Assembly: GCF_030758955.1 (NCBI RefSeq)
Contig: NZ_CP132360.1
Location: 949,820 to 1,013,819 of the forward strand
Source of the DNA: Agrococcus beijingensis
GTDB lineage: Bacteria > Actinomycetota > Actinomycetes > Actinomycetales > Microbacteriaceae
Length of the DNA stretch: 64,000 nt
Direction of reading: 5' to 3'
Under the pieces are notes generated by a model that did not search any database, had not been told where the DNA came from, and saw only the letters and a list, made by a program, of their open reading frames with translations. This document shows positions 16,316-24,316 of the stretch, in pieces. Positions within the stretch are counted from its first letter, which is position 1, and every line of letters starts with the position of its first letter. The translations under genes and the position numbers were made by a program.

Positions 16316-17776
16316 ATGCAGCAAGCAGATCCGCTCCCCACGGGCAGCGTGGTCGCCGGCAGGTACCGCCTCGGCGCCCTGCTGGGCACGGGCGGCATGT
16401 CCTCCGTGCACCGCGCCGACGACGAGGTGCTCGGGCGCCAGGTCGCCATGAAGATCGTGGCTCGAGGCGCCCCGGACGCCGCCGAGAGCGAGCGGATCCG
16501 CGCCGAGATCGACCTGCTCGCATCGCTCCAGCACCGCGCACTGGTGACGCTGTTCGACGCGGGCACCGCCGTGGTCGACGGCCGCCCCGTCACCTACCTC
16601 GCGATGGAGCTCGTCGAGGGGCCGACGCTGGGCCAGCGCGCTGCAGCTGCGCCCATCCCGGTCGAGGAGGTCACGCGCATGGCGCAGGATCTCGCGGAGG
16701 CATTGGTCGTCGTGCACGCGCGGGGCGTGGTGCATCGCGACATCAAGCCTGCGAACATCCTGCTCGCACCGGCGCTGGTGCCCGGCCGGGAGTTCGACGC
16801 GAAGCTCGCCGACTTCGGCATCGCCTCCCTGGTCGACGGCGCCCGTCTCACCGCGACGGGCACCGTGCTCGGCACCGCCGGCTACCTGAGCCCCGAGCAG
16901 GCGACCGGCAGCCGCGTCGCGGCATCGTCGGACATCTACTCGCTCGGGCTCGTGCTGCTCGAGGCGCTCACCGGCCGCCGCGAGTTCCCCGGCACGATGC
17001 TCGAGTCGGTGAGCGCCCGGCTGGCGCGCGATCCGGTCGTGCCGGGCGAGCTGGGCTACGAGTGGAAGTCGCTGCTCTCGGCGATGACTGCTCGAGACCC
17101 CGAGGCGCGGCCCGCCGCGACGGCCGTGCTCGAGCGCGTGACGGCGTGGTCGGCAGCGGCAGCGCCGGGCGGCGCCGAGCCGACCGGCGCCGAGCCGACC
17201 GGCGCGATGATCGCGCTCGCCGGCACCGCACTGCTCGCCGCGCAGCCCGACCCGACCGCTGCCGCACCGATCGCGACCGCGCCCGTCACCGCCGCTCCGA
17301 GCACGTCCGAACAGGACACCGTCGAGCAGCCCGCGCCCGCGCGCGGCTCGAGGCGTCGGAGGTGGCCCGCCGTCGCGACCCTCGTCGCCGCGGTCGCCGC
17401 ACTCGTCGTCGCCGCGCCGCTCGCCACCCTCCAATGGTCGGCACCGACACCCACGGCCGATCCCGCGGTCGCCGAGACCATGCCGAAGGCGCCCACCGCA
17501 CCCATCGCCGAGGCTCCCGCGCCCACCTCGGTGGAGCCGGCGGCTCCCGCACCGGCGCCCGCGCCCGTGCCTGCGGTCGTCCCGGCCACCGAAACGGCTG
17601 ACGGCAACGGCAACGGCAACGGCAACGGGAACGGGAGCGGCAGCAACAGCGGCAGCGGCAGCGGCAGCGACGCCAACAGCGGCAATGGCAACGACAACGG
17701 CAACGGCAACGGCGGCAGCGGCAACGGCGGCAGCGGCAACGGCAACGGCGGCAACGGCAACGGCAACGGCCCCTGA
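16316..17776 (+). CDS. Membrane Ser/Thr protein kinase with Asn-Gly-rich extracellular tail
   Basis: 486 residues; ATG 16316 has GGAGG five bases away, better than the in-frame start at 16292. Kinase domain at about 14-275: GTGGMSSVHRA glycine loop, VAMKIV lysine, HRDIKPANILL catalytic loop, ADFGIAS activation segment, AGYLSPEQ. Then a Pro/Ala-rich juxtamembrane region and one helix (VATLVAAVAALVVAAPLA). Outside there is no PASTA domain, only a Pro/Ala stretch and a roughly 60-residue tail of Asn-Gly/Ser-Gly repeats (bases 17596-17770). Confidence 0.9.
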   Translation: MQQADPLPTGSVVAGRYRLGALLGTGGMSSVHRADDEVLGRQVAMKIVARGAPDAAESERIRAEIDLLASLQHRALVTLFDAGTAVVDGRPVTYLAMELVEGPTLGQRAAAAPIPVEEVTRMAQDLAEALVVVHARGVVHRDIKPANILLAPALVPGREFDAKLADFGIASLVDGARLTATGTVLGTAGYLSPEQATGSRVAASSDIYSLGLVLLEALTGRREFPGTMLESVSARLARDPVVPGELGYEWKSLLSAMTARDPEARPAATAVLERVTAWSAAAAPGGAEPTGAEPTGAMIALAGTALLAAQPDPTAAAPIATAPVTAAPSTSEQDTVEQPAPARGSRRRRWPAVATLVAAVAALVVAAPLATLQWSAPTPTADPAVAETMPKAPTAPIAEAPAPTSVEPAAPAPAPAPVPAVVPATETADGNGNGNGNGNGSGSNSGSGSGSDANSGNGNDNGNGNGGSGNGGSGNGNGGNGNGNGP

Positions 17777-17838
17777 TCTTGGGGCATGGTCAGATCGCTG
17801 CAGGGCGTTCTACACTCGACCATCCTCAGGAGGTCGTC

Positions 17839-18327
17839 ATGACACGAAGCAGCTCCACCATGTTCGCCGTGCTCGCCGCAGCAGCCCTCGCACTCGCGGG
17901 ATGCGCCAGCACGAGTCCAGAACCGGCCAGCAGCGGGCCCGCCGTCGAGAGCGAGCCTGCGGTCGAGAGCGAGTCGGCGACGGCCGCGCCCACGAGCGCG
18001 GCCCCCGACGAGTCGGCCGCGGCAGGCTCGACGACGCTCATCGGCACCGTCGGCACCGACGCCGACCCGGAGGCGTTCGTGATCGCGCTGACCGATGAGA
18101 CCGGCGCGCCGGTCACCACGCTGCCCGCGGGCGATTACACGATCACGATCATGGACCCCGCGGTCATGCACAACTTCCACCTCATGGGCGAGGGCGTCGA
18201 CGTCGCGAGCGAGGTCGCGGCAGTCGAGGAGATCGAGTTCGAGATCACCCTCGTCCCCGGCACCTACGAGTACGTCTGCGACCCGCACGTCGCCAACATG
18301 CGCGGGTCGATCGAGGTCACCAGCTGA
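17839..18327 (+). CDS. Cupredoxin-domain lipoprotein
   Basis: 162 residues from ATG 17839 with CAGGAGG upstream. The signal peptide ends in lipobox LAGC, followed by a Ser/Glu/Pro linker. The last 95 residues are a plastocyanin/azurin-like fold with type-1 copper ligands: histidine in MHNFHLMG, then Cys, His and Met in YEYVCDPHVANMRG. Probably a surface-anchored copper protein for electron transfer or copper handling. Confidence 0.87.
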   Translation: MTRSSSTMFAVLAAAALALAGCASTSPEPASSGPAVESEPAVESESATAAPTSAAPDESAAAGSTTLIGTVGTDADPEAFVIALTDETGAPVTTLPAGDYTITIMDPAVMHNFHLMGEGVDVASEVAAVEEIEFEITLVPGTYEYVCDPHVANMRGSIEVTS

Positions 18328-19163
18328 CTCACACCACGCTGCTGACCGGCGCCTCCGACGGCATCGGCGCCGCTGCCGCGCGGCAGCTCGCCGCCCGCGG
18401 GCATCGGCTGCTGCTCGTCGGCCGCTCCCCTGAGCGGACGGCGGCGGTGGCCCGTGAGACCGGCGCTGCGCACTTCGTGGCCGACTTCTCCCGTCTCGAC
18501 GACGTGCGCCGTCTCGCCGACGAGGTGCACGCATCCACCGACCGCCTCGACGTGCTCGCGAACAACGCCGGCGGCATCCTCGGCGCGCGCAGGGTCACCG
18601 TCGACGGCAACGAGCAGACCTTCCAGGTGAACCACCTCGCGCCGTTCCTGCTGACGCAGCTGCTGCTGCCGCTGCTGGAAGCGGGCGACGGGATGGTGGT
18701 GAACACGGCCAGCTCCGCCGCGCGGCGGCTGGCGAGGTTCGACATCGACGACCTGAACGCCGAGCGCGGCCACTCGCCCGAGCACGCCTACGGCAACGCC
18801 AAGCTCGCCAACATCCTGCACGCTCGCGGGCTGCTGGCCCGCTACGGCGACCGGGGCATCCGGGCGGTCGCCTTCGATCCCGGCAACGTGCGCACGAGCT
18901 TCGCCGCCGGCTCCGGCAGCTTCCTGCGGCTGGTCTACCGCACGCCGCTGTCGCGGCTGCTGCTGATCAGCGCCGAGCGGGGCGGCGAGAACCTGGTCTT
19001 CTTCGTCGACGGCACACCGGGCGAGACCTGGCAGCCGGGCGTCTTCCACACCCAGCAGCGGCCCGCGTCGGCGGCAGAGACCAGTCCGCTGGTGCACGCC
19101 GACCTCTTCGTCGACCTGCTGTGGGAGCGCAGCGAGGCGCTCGTCGCCCCCTGGCTGCGCTGA
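18324..19163 (+). CDS. Short-chain dehydrogenase/reductase, likely CTG start
   Basis: 279 residues. The Rossmann motif TGASDGIG begins only eight codons after CTG 18324, TVL-like strand and motif spacing being normal for an SDR start. No ATG, GTG or TTG occurs in frame between base 18240 and 18447, and the first canonical start (GTG 18447) would delete the cofactor site. GAGG at 18313-18316 is seven bases from the CTG, which overlaps the lipoprotein TGA (CTGA). NNAG and the catalytic YGNAK are present. The WW-oxidoreductase/retinol-dehydrogenase-like subgroup fits best. Confidence 0.85.
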   Translation: MTHTTLLTGASDGIGAAAARQLAARGHRLLLVGRSPERTAAVARETGAAHFVADFSRLDDVRRLADEVHASTDRLDVLANNAGGILGARRVTVDGNEQTFQVNHLAPFLLTQLLLPLLEAGDGMVVNTASSAARRLARFDIDDLNAERGHSPEHAYGNAKLANILHARGLLARYGDRGIRAVAFDPGNVRTSFAAGSGSFLRLVYRTPLSRLLLISAERGGENLVFFVDGTPGETWQPGVFHTQQRPASAAETSPLVHADLFVDLLWERSEALVAPWLR

Positions 19164-19278
19164 GCGCCGGTTCACGCCGCCACCACCGCGGAGCGCATCC
19201 GCGTCGGCGCGCATCCTCCGGCGGTGCGGCCGTCGGTGCAGGATGAGGTCAGCCACCGATCGCTGACTCAGGAGCCCC

Positions 19279-20478
19279 ATGACCATCGACGTGCCCGCGC
19301 TCCGCGCGCAGTTCCCCTCGCTCGCCTCCGGCATCGCCCACTTCGACGGGCCGGGCGGCACGCAGACGCCGCGGGCGGTGGGCGAGGCGATCGCCGCGAC
19401 GCTCACGCAGCCGCTCTCGAACCGCGGCAGCCTGGTCGTGAGCGAGCGGAACGCCGACGCGGCGGTCGTCGCGTTCCGCAGCGCCATGGCCGATCTGCTC
19501 GGCGCCGACCCGCGCGGCATCGTCTACGGCCGCAGCGCCACGCAGCTCGTCTACGACTTCTCGCGCCACCTCGCCAAGCGCTGGGGCGCGGGCGACGAGG
19601 TGGTCGTCTCGCGGCTCGACCACGACGCGAACGTGCGCCCCTGGCTGCAGGCGGCGGCCCGCGCCGGCGCGACCGTGCGCTGGCTCGAGCTCGACCCCAC
19701 GACCGCCGACCTCGACCTCGACGCGCTCGACGCGGTGATCACCGACCGCACCCGCCTCGTCGCCGTCACGGCCGCATCCAACCTCCTAGGCACGAAGCCT
19801 GACCTCGCGCGCATCGCGGCGCGCGCGCACGAGGTCGGGGCACTGGTCTTCGTCGACGGCGTGCACTACGCCGCCCACGCGGCGGTCGACGTGCGGGCGC
19901 TCGGCGCCGACCTCTTCGTCTGCTCGCCCTACAAGTTCTTCGGCCCCCACTGCGGCGTGCTCGCGGCCGATCCGGCGCTGCTCGAGACGATCGAGCCCGA
20001 CAAGCTGCTGCCCTCGACGAACGCCGTGCCCGAGCGGTTCGAGCTCGGCACGCTGCCGTACGAGCTGATGGCCGGCGCGACCGCCGCCGTCGACGTGATC
20101 GCGAGCCTCGCCCCCGTCGACGGCACGCGGCGCGAGCGGCTGCTCGCCGCGCACCACGCGATCGAGCAGCACGAGCTGCGGCTCCGAACCCGCCTCGAGG
20201 AGGGCATCCGCGCGCTCGACGGCATCGCGCTGCACTCGGTCGCCGCCGACCGCACGCCGACGCTGTTCCTCACCTTCGCGGGCCGCGATGCGGCGGATGC
20301 GTCGCGGTCGTTCGCGTCGGAGGGCATCCATGCGCCGGCGGGCACGTTCTACGCCCACGAGCCGTTCCAGGCGCTCGGGCTCGACGTCGAGCACGGCCTG
20401 CGCGTCGGCCTCGCGCCGTACAGCGACGACGCCGACGTCGACCGGCTGCTCGCAGCGCTCTCAGCCTTCGTGCGCTGA
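19279..20478 (+). CDS. Cysteine desulfurase-like PLP aminotransferase (class V)
   Basis: 399 residues with CAGGAG before ATG 19279. Class V markers: FDGPGGTQTPRAV at the N-terminus, VVVSRLDHDANVRPW with the stacking histidine, VFVDGVHYAAHAAVDV, and the PLP lysine in CSPYKFFGPHCG. It belongs to the cysteine desulfurase-like group rather than to IscS/SufS proper, because no mobile catalytic-cysteine loop is evident. It has no neighbouring Fe-S scaffold genes. Substrate unknown. Confidence 0.85.
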   Translation: MTIDVPALRAQFPSLASGIAHFDGPGGTQTPRAVGEAIAATLTQPLSNRGSLVVSERNADAAVVAFRSAMADLLGADPRGIVYGRSATQLVYDFSRHLAKRWGAGDEVVVSRLDHDANVRPWLQAAARAGATVRWLELDPTTADLDLDALDAVITDRTRLVAVTAASNLLGTKPDLARIAARAHEVGALVFVDGVHYAAHAAVDVRALGADLFVCSPYKFFGPHCGVLAADPALLETIEPDKLLPSTNAVPERFELGTLPYELMAGATAAVDVIASLAPVDGTRRERLLAAHHAIEQHELRLRTRLEEGIRALDGIALHSVAADRTPTLFLTFAGRDAADASRSFASEGIHAPAGTFYAHEPFQALGLDVEHGLRVGLAPYSDDADVDRLLAALSAFVR

Positions 20479-21237
20479 GGCCCGCCCGGTCGCGTGCGCG
20501 AGGATCGCGTCGGCGACCGCGCGGGGCGCCGCGTGCTGCGCGACGTGATGGCTGTGCGGGATGTGCACGAGCGCCCCGACGGGTGCGCGGTCGCGCAGCT
20601 CGCGGCTCCAGCGCACGCCCGCGATCGGGTCGCGGTCGCCGCGCACCACCAGCAGCGGCACCGGCAGCGCCGCGACCCGCTCCTCGAGCGGGTGGGCGAG
20701 CATGTGCCGCAGCTGCGCGAGGTACCACGGGATGCCGCAGCGCGCGTAGTCGGTGAAGACGATCTGGTTGATCCACGGCGCCTCGCCGAGCGAGTCGACG
20801 GCGAGCGCGCGGGCCTGCGCGAGCATCGAGCGGTGGCGGCGGTCGGCGACCGGCCCGATCGCGACGACGCGCTCGACGAGCTCGGGCCGCTGGATCGCGA
20901 GCTCGACCGACCACTGCGCGCCCATCGAATGGCCGACGAGCACGACCGGGCCGAGCCGGAGCGCCGTCAGCAGCTCGCCGATCGCGCCGGCCATGGCGGC
21001 GACGTCGAGGTCGCGGCCGGGCTTCGGCACGCCGCCGAACCCGGGCAGGTCGAGCGACACGACCCGGGTGCGCTCGGCCAGCGCCCGGTGCAGCGGCAGG
21101 AAGTAGCGGTGCGAGACGCCGATGCCGTGCACGAGCACGACGGTCGGATGCCCTCGGTCGCGACCCGAGGCATCCGTCAGCACGCGGAAGGCGAGGTCGC
21201 CGACCGCGACGACGCGACCGCTCGGGCGGTGACTCAC
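20461..21237 (-). CDS. Alpha/beta hydrolase
   Basis: 258 residues, GTG start. Oxyanion strand VVLVHGIGVSHRYF, nucleophile VLVGHSMGAQWS, acid VVRGDRDPIAG and histidine IPHSHHVAQHA make a complete triad. The cap domain is short and helical. It follows the acetyltransferase by ten bases as a two-gene minus-strand unit and ends inside the 3' end of the convergent aminotransferase. Confidence 0.9.
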   Translation of the reverse strand: MSHRPSGRVVAVGDLAFRVLTDASGRDRGHPTVVLVHGIGVSHRYFLPLHRALAERTRVVSLDLPGFGGVPKPGRDLDVAAMAGAIGELLTALRLGPVVLVGHSMGAQWSVELAIQRPELVERVVAIGPVADRRHRSMLAQARALAVDSLGEAPWINQIVFTDYARCGIPWYLAQLRHMLAHPLEERVAALPVPLLVVRGDRDPIAGVRWSRELRDRAPVGALVHIPHSHHVAQHAAPRAVADAILAHATGRASAHEG

Positions 21238-21247
21238 GGGTGCCGCG

Positions 21248-21667
21248 TCACTGGCGCCCGGCCTCGAGGTCGAGCGTCATCCCGAGCGGGTCGCCATCGG
21301 CGGCCGCGAAGCCGAGCTGCTCGTACACGCCCACCGCCTCGGGGCTCGCGAAGAGGCCCACGACGGCCTCGGCCGGCGCCTGCGCGCGCACCCAGGCGAG
21401 CAGCCGTTCGACGATCTGCGAGGCGATGCCCTGCTCGCTCGCCTCGGGACGCACCATCACGTCCTGCACGTAGAAGTAGCGCACGCCGTCGCCGACGAGC
21501 CTCCCCACGCCCACGGCACGACCGTCGTCGAGGGCGACCACGCCGTGCAGCGAGCGCACGAGCGAGGCGGCGATGGTGTCCCAGTCGAAGTGGTCGCCCC
21601 ATCCCACCGACGCCGCCACGGCGCGCTGCTCGTCACGGGTGGGCACGCGCTCCTCGAAGGTCAGCAT
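21248..21667 (-). CDS. GNAT-family N-acetyltransferase
   Basis: 139 residues. FYVQDVMVRPEASEQGIASQ holds the acetyl-CoA loop (usual RGxGxG reduced to EQGIAS), and FASPEAVGVYEQLGF is the end of the fold. Compact, one domain. ATG 21667 lies six bases after TAGAGT on this strand. Confidence 0.85.
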   Translation of the reverse strand: MLTFEERVPTRDEQRAVAASVGWGDHFDWDTIAASLVRSLHGVVALDDGRAVGVGRLVGDGVRYFYVQDVMVRPEASEQGIASQIVERLLAWVRAQAPAEAVVGLFASPEAVGVYEQLGFAAADGDPLGMTLDLEAGRQ

Positions 21668-21673
21668 GCGCAG

Positions 21674-21679
21674 ACTCTA
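21674..21679 (-). promoter_or_regulatory. -10 hexamer of the GNAT/hydrolase unit
   Basis: Minus-strand TAGAGT, six bases before ATG 21667. Confidence 0.5.
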
Positions 21680-21764
21680 ACGACCGGCCGCTGGGACGCC
21701 GGCGAGCGGCACGCGCCTCACCTCGCCCAGGATGCGCACAGGCCGCGCTGGCACCGTCTCGGGC

Positions 21765-22244
21765 ATGACCTACGACCAGCAGCTGCAGACCGTCACCGAC
21801 ATCATGCGCTCGACTTCGATCGCATCGCTCGCCTACATCTCGGTCGAGGGCGATCTCGTCTCGACCCCGATGGGCACGCAGGACTTCACCGAGCCGGGCA
21901 CCGTCTGGTTCATCTCCCAGCGCGGCACCGACAAGGCGATCGCGCTCGAGCGCGACGCGCGCGTCAACGTGCACTACGCCGGCAAGGAGGGGTGGGTGTC
22001 GCTCGCCGGCACCGCGCGCTTCAGCGACGACCGGGCGAAGCTGCGCGAGCTGTGGGATGCCTCGGCCGACGCCTTCATGGAGGGCGGCGTCGACGACCCG
22101 GGCACGGGCCTCATCGAGGTGACCGCGACCTCCGCCGAGTACTGGGACTCCCCCGGCAAGGTCGCGATGGCGGTGCAGTTCGTCAAGGGGCTGGTGAGCG
22201 ACGAGGAGACCGACCTCGGCGACAGCGGCGTCGTGGCGCTCTGA
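21765..22244 (+). CDS. Pyridoxamine 5'-phosphate oxidase-fold protein (general stress protein 26-like)
   Basis: 159 residues. Split-barrel flavin/F420-binding fold: SIASLAYISVEGDLVSTPMG, VWFISQRGTDKAIALERDAR, VNVHYAGKEGWVSLAGTARF, and a C-terminal EYWDSPGK typical of the GSP26 group. Probably binds FMN, FAD or F420; a partner FGD gene at 58.7 kb makes F420 possible. Reaction unknown. Confidence 0.82.
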   Translation: MTYDQQLQTVTDIMRSTSIASLAYISVEGDLVSTPMGTQDFTEPGTVWFISQRGTDKAIALERDARVNVHYAGKEGWVSLAGTARFSDDRAKLRELWDASADAFMEGGVDDPGTGLIEVTATSAEYWDSPGKVAMAVQFVKGLVSDEETDLGDSGVVAL

Positions 22245-22252
22245 TCCCCCAC

Positions 22253-22780
22253 ATGGCGGGCGAGCCGCAGGTCATGAAGCTCGACCGACTGACGTCGCGG
22301 GTGGTCGGCCGCTGCTTCCGAGCGGTCGACCCCGCGCACCGGGCGACGGCGCTCGAGGGCTCGCGCACGGCCGGCCGCTACTCTCGCGCGGGCGCGCCGA
22401 CGCTCTACCTCAGCTCGTCGCCCGAGGGCGTCGCCGCGGCCATGATCGCCCACACCGATGCGCGCAGGGCCGCGCTCGACGTCGTCGAGGTCGACGTGGA
22501 TGCGCACGGCATCGTCGACCTCCGGGATCGCGCGGCGCTCGAGGCCGTCGGCATCGATGCGGATGACGCGGCAGCGCCCTGGCAGGAGGCGGTCGCGGCG
22601 GGCGCCGAGCCGCCCTCGTGGCGGGTGCGCGACCGGCTCGTCGCACTCGGCGCGCACGGGCTGATCGATCCCTCGCGCAAGCGCCCGGGGCTCTGGCACC
22701 TGACCCTGTTCCGCTGGAACGCGCCCGGCGCGCCGCGCGCCGAGCTGGTGGGCGGCGCGCTGGTTGGCGGCGATGGCTGA
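22253..22780 (+). CDS. RES-domain protein (NAD+-degrading toxin family)
   Basis: 175 residues from ATG 22253; ATG 22274 is an alternative. RES features: GRCFRAVDP, the arginine-containing AGRYSRAGAPTLYLSSSPEG with the conserved Tyr, and the serine in HGLIDPSRKRPGLWHL. Characterised RES toxins (Res, MbcT) hydrolyse or phosphorolyse NAD+ and pair with Xre-type antitoxins encoded upstream. No such antitoxin is here; instead the stop overlaps a downstream gene of unknown family. Slightly diverged around the usual glutamate, so activity is uncertain. Confidence 0.75.
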   Translation: MAGEPQVMKLDRLTSRVVGRCFRAVDPAHRATALEGSRTAGRYSRAGAPTLYLSSSPEGVAAAMIAHTDARRAALDVVEVDVDAHGIVDLRDRAALEAVGIDADDAAAPWQEAVAAGAEPPSWRVRDRLVALGAHGLIDPSRKRPGLWHLTLFRWNAPGAPRAELVGGALVGGDG

Positions 22781-23297
22781 CGGCGCCGCAGACGCCGCGG
22801 CCGTCGAGCACGCCCGTGCGCTGCTGGCGGCGACCGCCGAGCGCCTCGCCGCCGCAGGCGCGCGCGACGAGGCGCTCGCCCGGTACGAGGAGCCGAAGGC
22901 GCTGCTCGGAGTCGTGCCGCGACGGCCGACGATGCGCGCGCTGGGGCGTGCATGGCGGATGGGCGCCCTGCTGCTGGCGCGCGACGGCTCGGTCTGGCAG
23001 ACGGGAGTGTCGACCCGCGTCACCGAGCCCGGCCGCCCGCAGCACCACACCGCATCAGTCGAGGAGCGTCGTGCATATCGCGCGGCCGCCATCCAGGGCG
23101 GCTTCCCGATGGGCGAGACCGTCAACCACGCCATCGTGCCGATCGCGATCGACGAGGCGCTCGTGGGCGGGCCCGGCCCGCTCTTCGTGCGCGACGGCGC
23201 GGCCTGGGTGCGCTGGGGCTCCGACGCGCCGGTGCCGCTCGAGCGCTACCTCGACGACCTCGCCGACCTGCTGCTGCATCCGCCGCAGGGCGCGTAG
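22773..23297 (+). CDS. Uncharacterised protein coupled to the RES gene
   Basis: 174 residues from ATG 22773, overlapping the RES stop by eight bases. Helical N-terminus (EHARALLAATAERLAAAGA), then a compact alpha/beta part with GRAWRMGALLLARDGSVWQT, RRAYRAAAIQGGFPMGETVN and a C-terminal LERYLDDLADLLLHPP. No signal peptide or membrane segment. No family recognised. The tight coupling makes it a candidate partner or antitoxin of the RES protein; a housekeeping role is equally possible. Confidence 0.7.
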   Translation: MADGAADAAAVEHARALLAATAERLAAAGARDEALARYEEPKALLGVVPRRPTMRALGRAWRMGALLLARDGSVWQTGVSTRVTEPGRPQHHTASVEERRAYRAAAIQGGFPMGETVNHAIVPIAIDEALVGGPGPLFVRDGAAWVRWGSDAPVPLERYLDDLADLLLHPPQGA

Positions 23298-23360
23298 CGC
23301 CCAGCCGGCGCCACCGCGCGACCTCGCGCGTCGAGGGCGCCCGAGCGCCGTCTGCGGCAC

Positions 23361-23366
23361 TACGGT
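23361..23366 (+). promoter_or_regulatory. -10 hexamer of the thioesterase gene
   Basis: TACGGT, six bases before ATG 23373. Confidence 0.5.
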
Positions 23367-23372
23367 CGACGC

Positions 23373-24173
23373 ATGCGTGCCTCCGACCCCACCGCCTACT
23401 TCGTCGCGCTCGGCGACGGCCGCTATCGACCGACCGAGCTCGCCAGCGGCGCCTGGCAGCCGGGCGAGCTGCACTTCGCGCCGCTCGGCGGACTGCTGAC
23501 GCACGCGATCGAGGCGCACCGCGAGGCCGCAGGCGGCGCGCCGCTGCTGCTCAGCCGGCAGTCGTTCGACATCCTCGGCTTCCTGGCGCTCGCCGAGATC
23601 GCGGTGCGGGTCGAGACCCGCCGCCCGGGCCGCACCATCGAGCTCACCGAGGCCACCGCATCCATCGCCGGTCGCGACGTCGCGGTCGCCCGCGCGTGGC
23701 ACAGCGTCGCGGTCGACACGGCGGCGGTCGCCGGCGGCGCCGATGCGGCGCTGCCCCACCCCGAGACGCTGCCGGCCGCCGAGTTCGGGCTCGGCTGGAG
23801 CGGCGGCTACGTGCAGTCGGTCGAGATGCGCGCGGCCGGGCCGAGCGAGCCGGGCCGCAACCGCGTCTGGCAGCGCACGACGCACGCGCTCGTCGAGGGC
23901 GAGCCCGCGGGCGCGCTCGCGCGCTGGATCGGGCTCATCGACGGCGCCAACGGCATCGCCGTGCGCGAGCGGCCCGACGAGTGGATGTTCCCGAACCTCG
24001 ACCTCACGATCCACCTGCACCGGCAGCCGGTCGGCGAATGGGTCGGCTACGACACCACCGTCTCGTTCGGGCCGTCCGGGCAGGGCATCACGAGCACGCG
24101 GCTGCACGACGTGCAGGGCCATGTCGGCGAGGCGGCGCAGACCCTCACGGTGCGGCCGAGCCCGACGCGCTGA
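23373..24173 (+). CDS. Double-hotdog acyl-CoA thioesterase-like protein
   Basis: 266 residues with two hotdog halves: the first around FAPLGGLLTHAIEAHREAAG and LSRQSFDILGFLALAEIAVR, the second ending in GYDTTVSFGPSGQGITSTRL then HDVQGHVGEAAQTLTV. This matches the actinobacterial thioesterase family (TesB-like, 4HBT_3). It may hydrolyse acyl-CoA or only bind it. Confidence 0.82.
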   Translation: MRASDPTAYFVALGDGRYRPTELASGAWQPGELHFAPLGGLLTHAIEAHREAAGGAPLLLSRQSFDILGFLALAEIAVRVETRRPGRTIELTEATASIAGRDVAVARAWHSVAVDTAAVAGGADAALPHPETLPAAEFGLGWSGGYVQSVEMRAAGPSEPGRNRVWQRTTHALVEGEPAGALARWIGLIDGANGIAVRERPDEWMFPNLDLTIHLHRQPVGEWVGYDTTVSFGPSGQGITSTRLHDVQGHVGEAAQTLTVRPSPTR

Positions 24174-24316
24174 GCGCGATCCATCACGCCGACGATCGTG
24201 CCATGCGCGCGAGCAGGTAATCTGACACCCTGCCGCGCGCCGTCCCCTCCATGGGGGCGCGTCCGCGGCGGACGAGGACCGATCGACGACGACCCCGACG
24301 CGCAACCGGAGAGACC

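Noticed and set aside
15124..16593. Long minus-strand extension upstream of the ECF sigma start
   Set aside because: It is antisense to the DUF2231 and phosphoesterase genes, which have clear motifs; the sigma factor is complete from GTG 15123.
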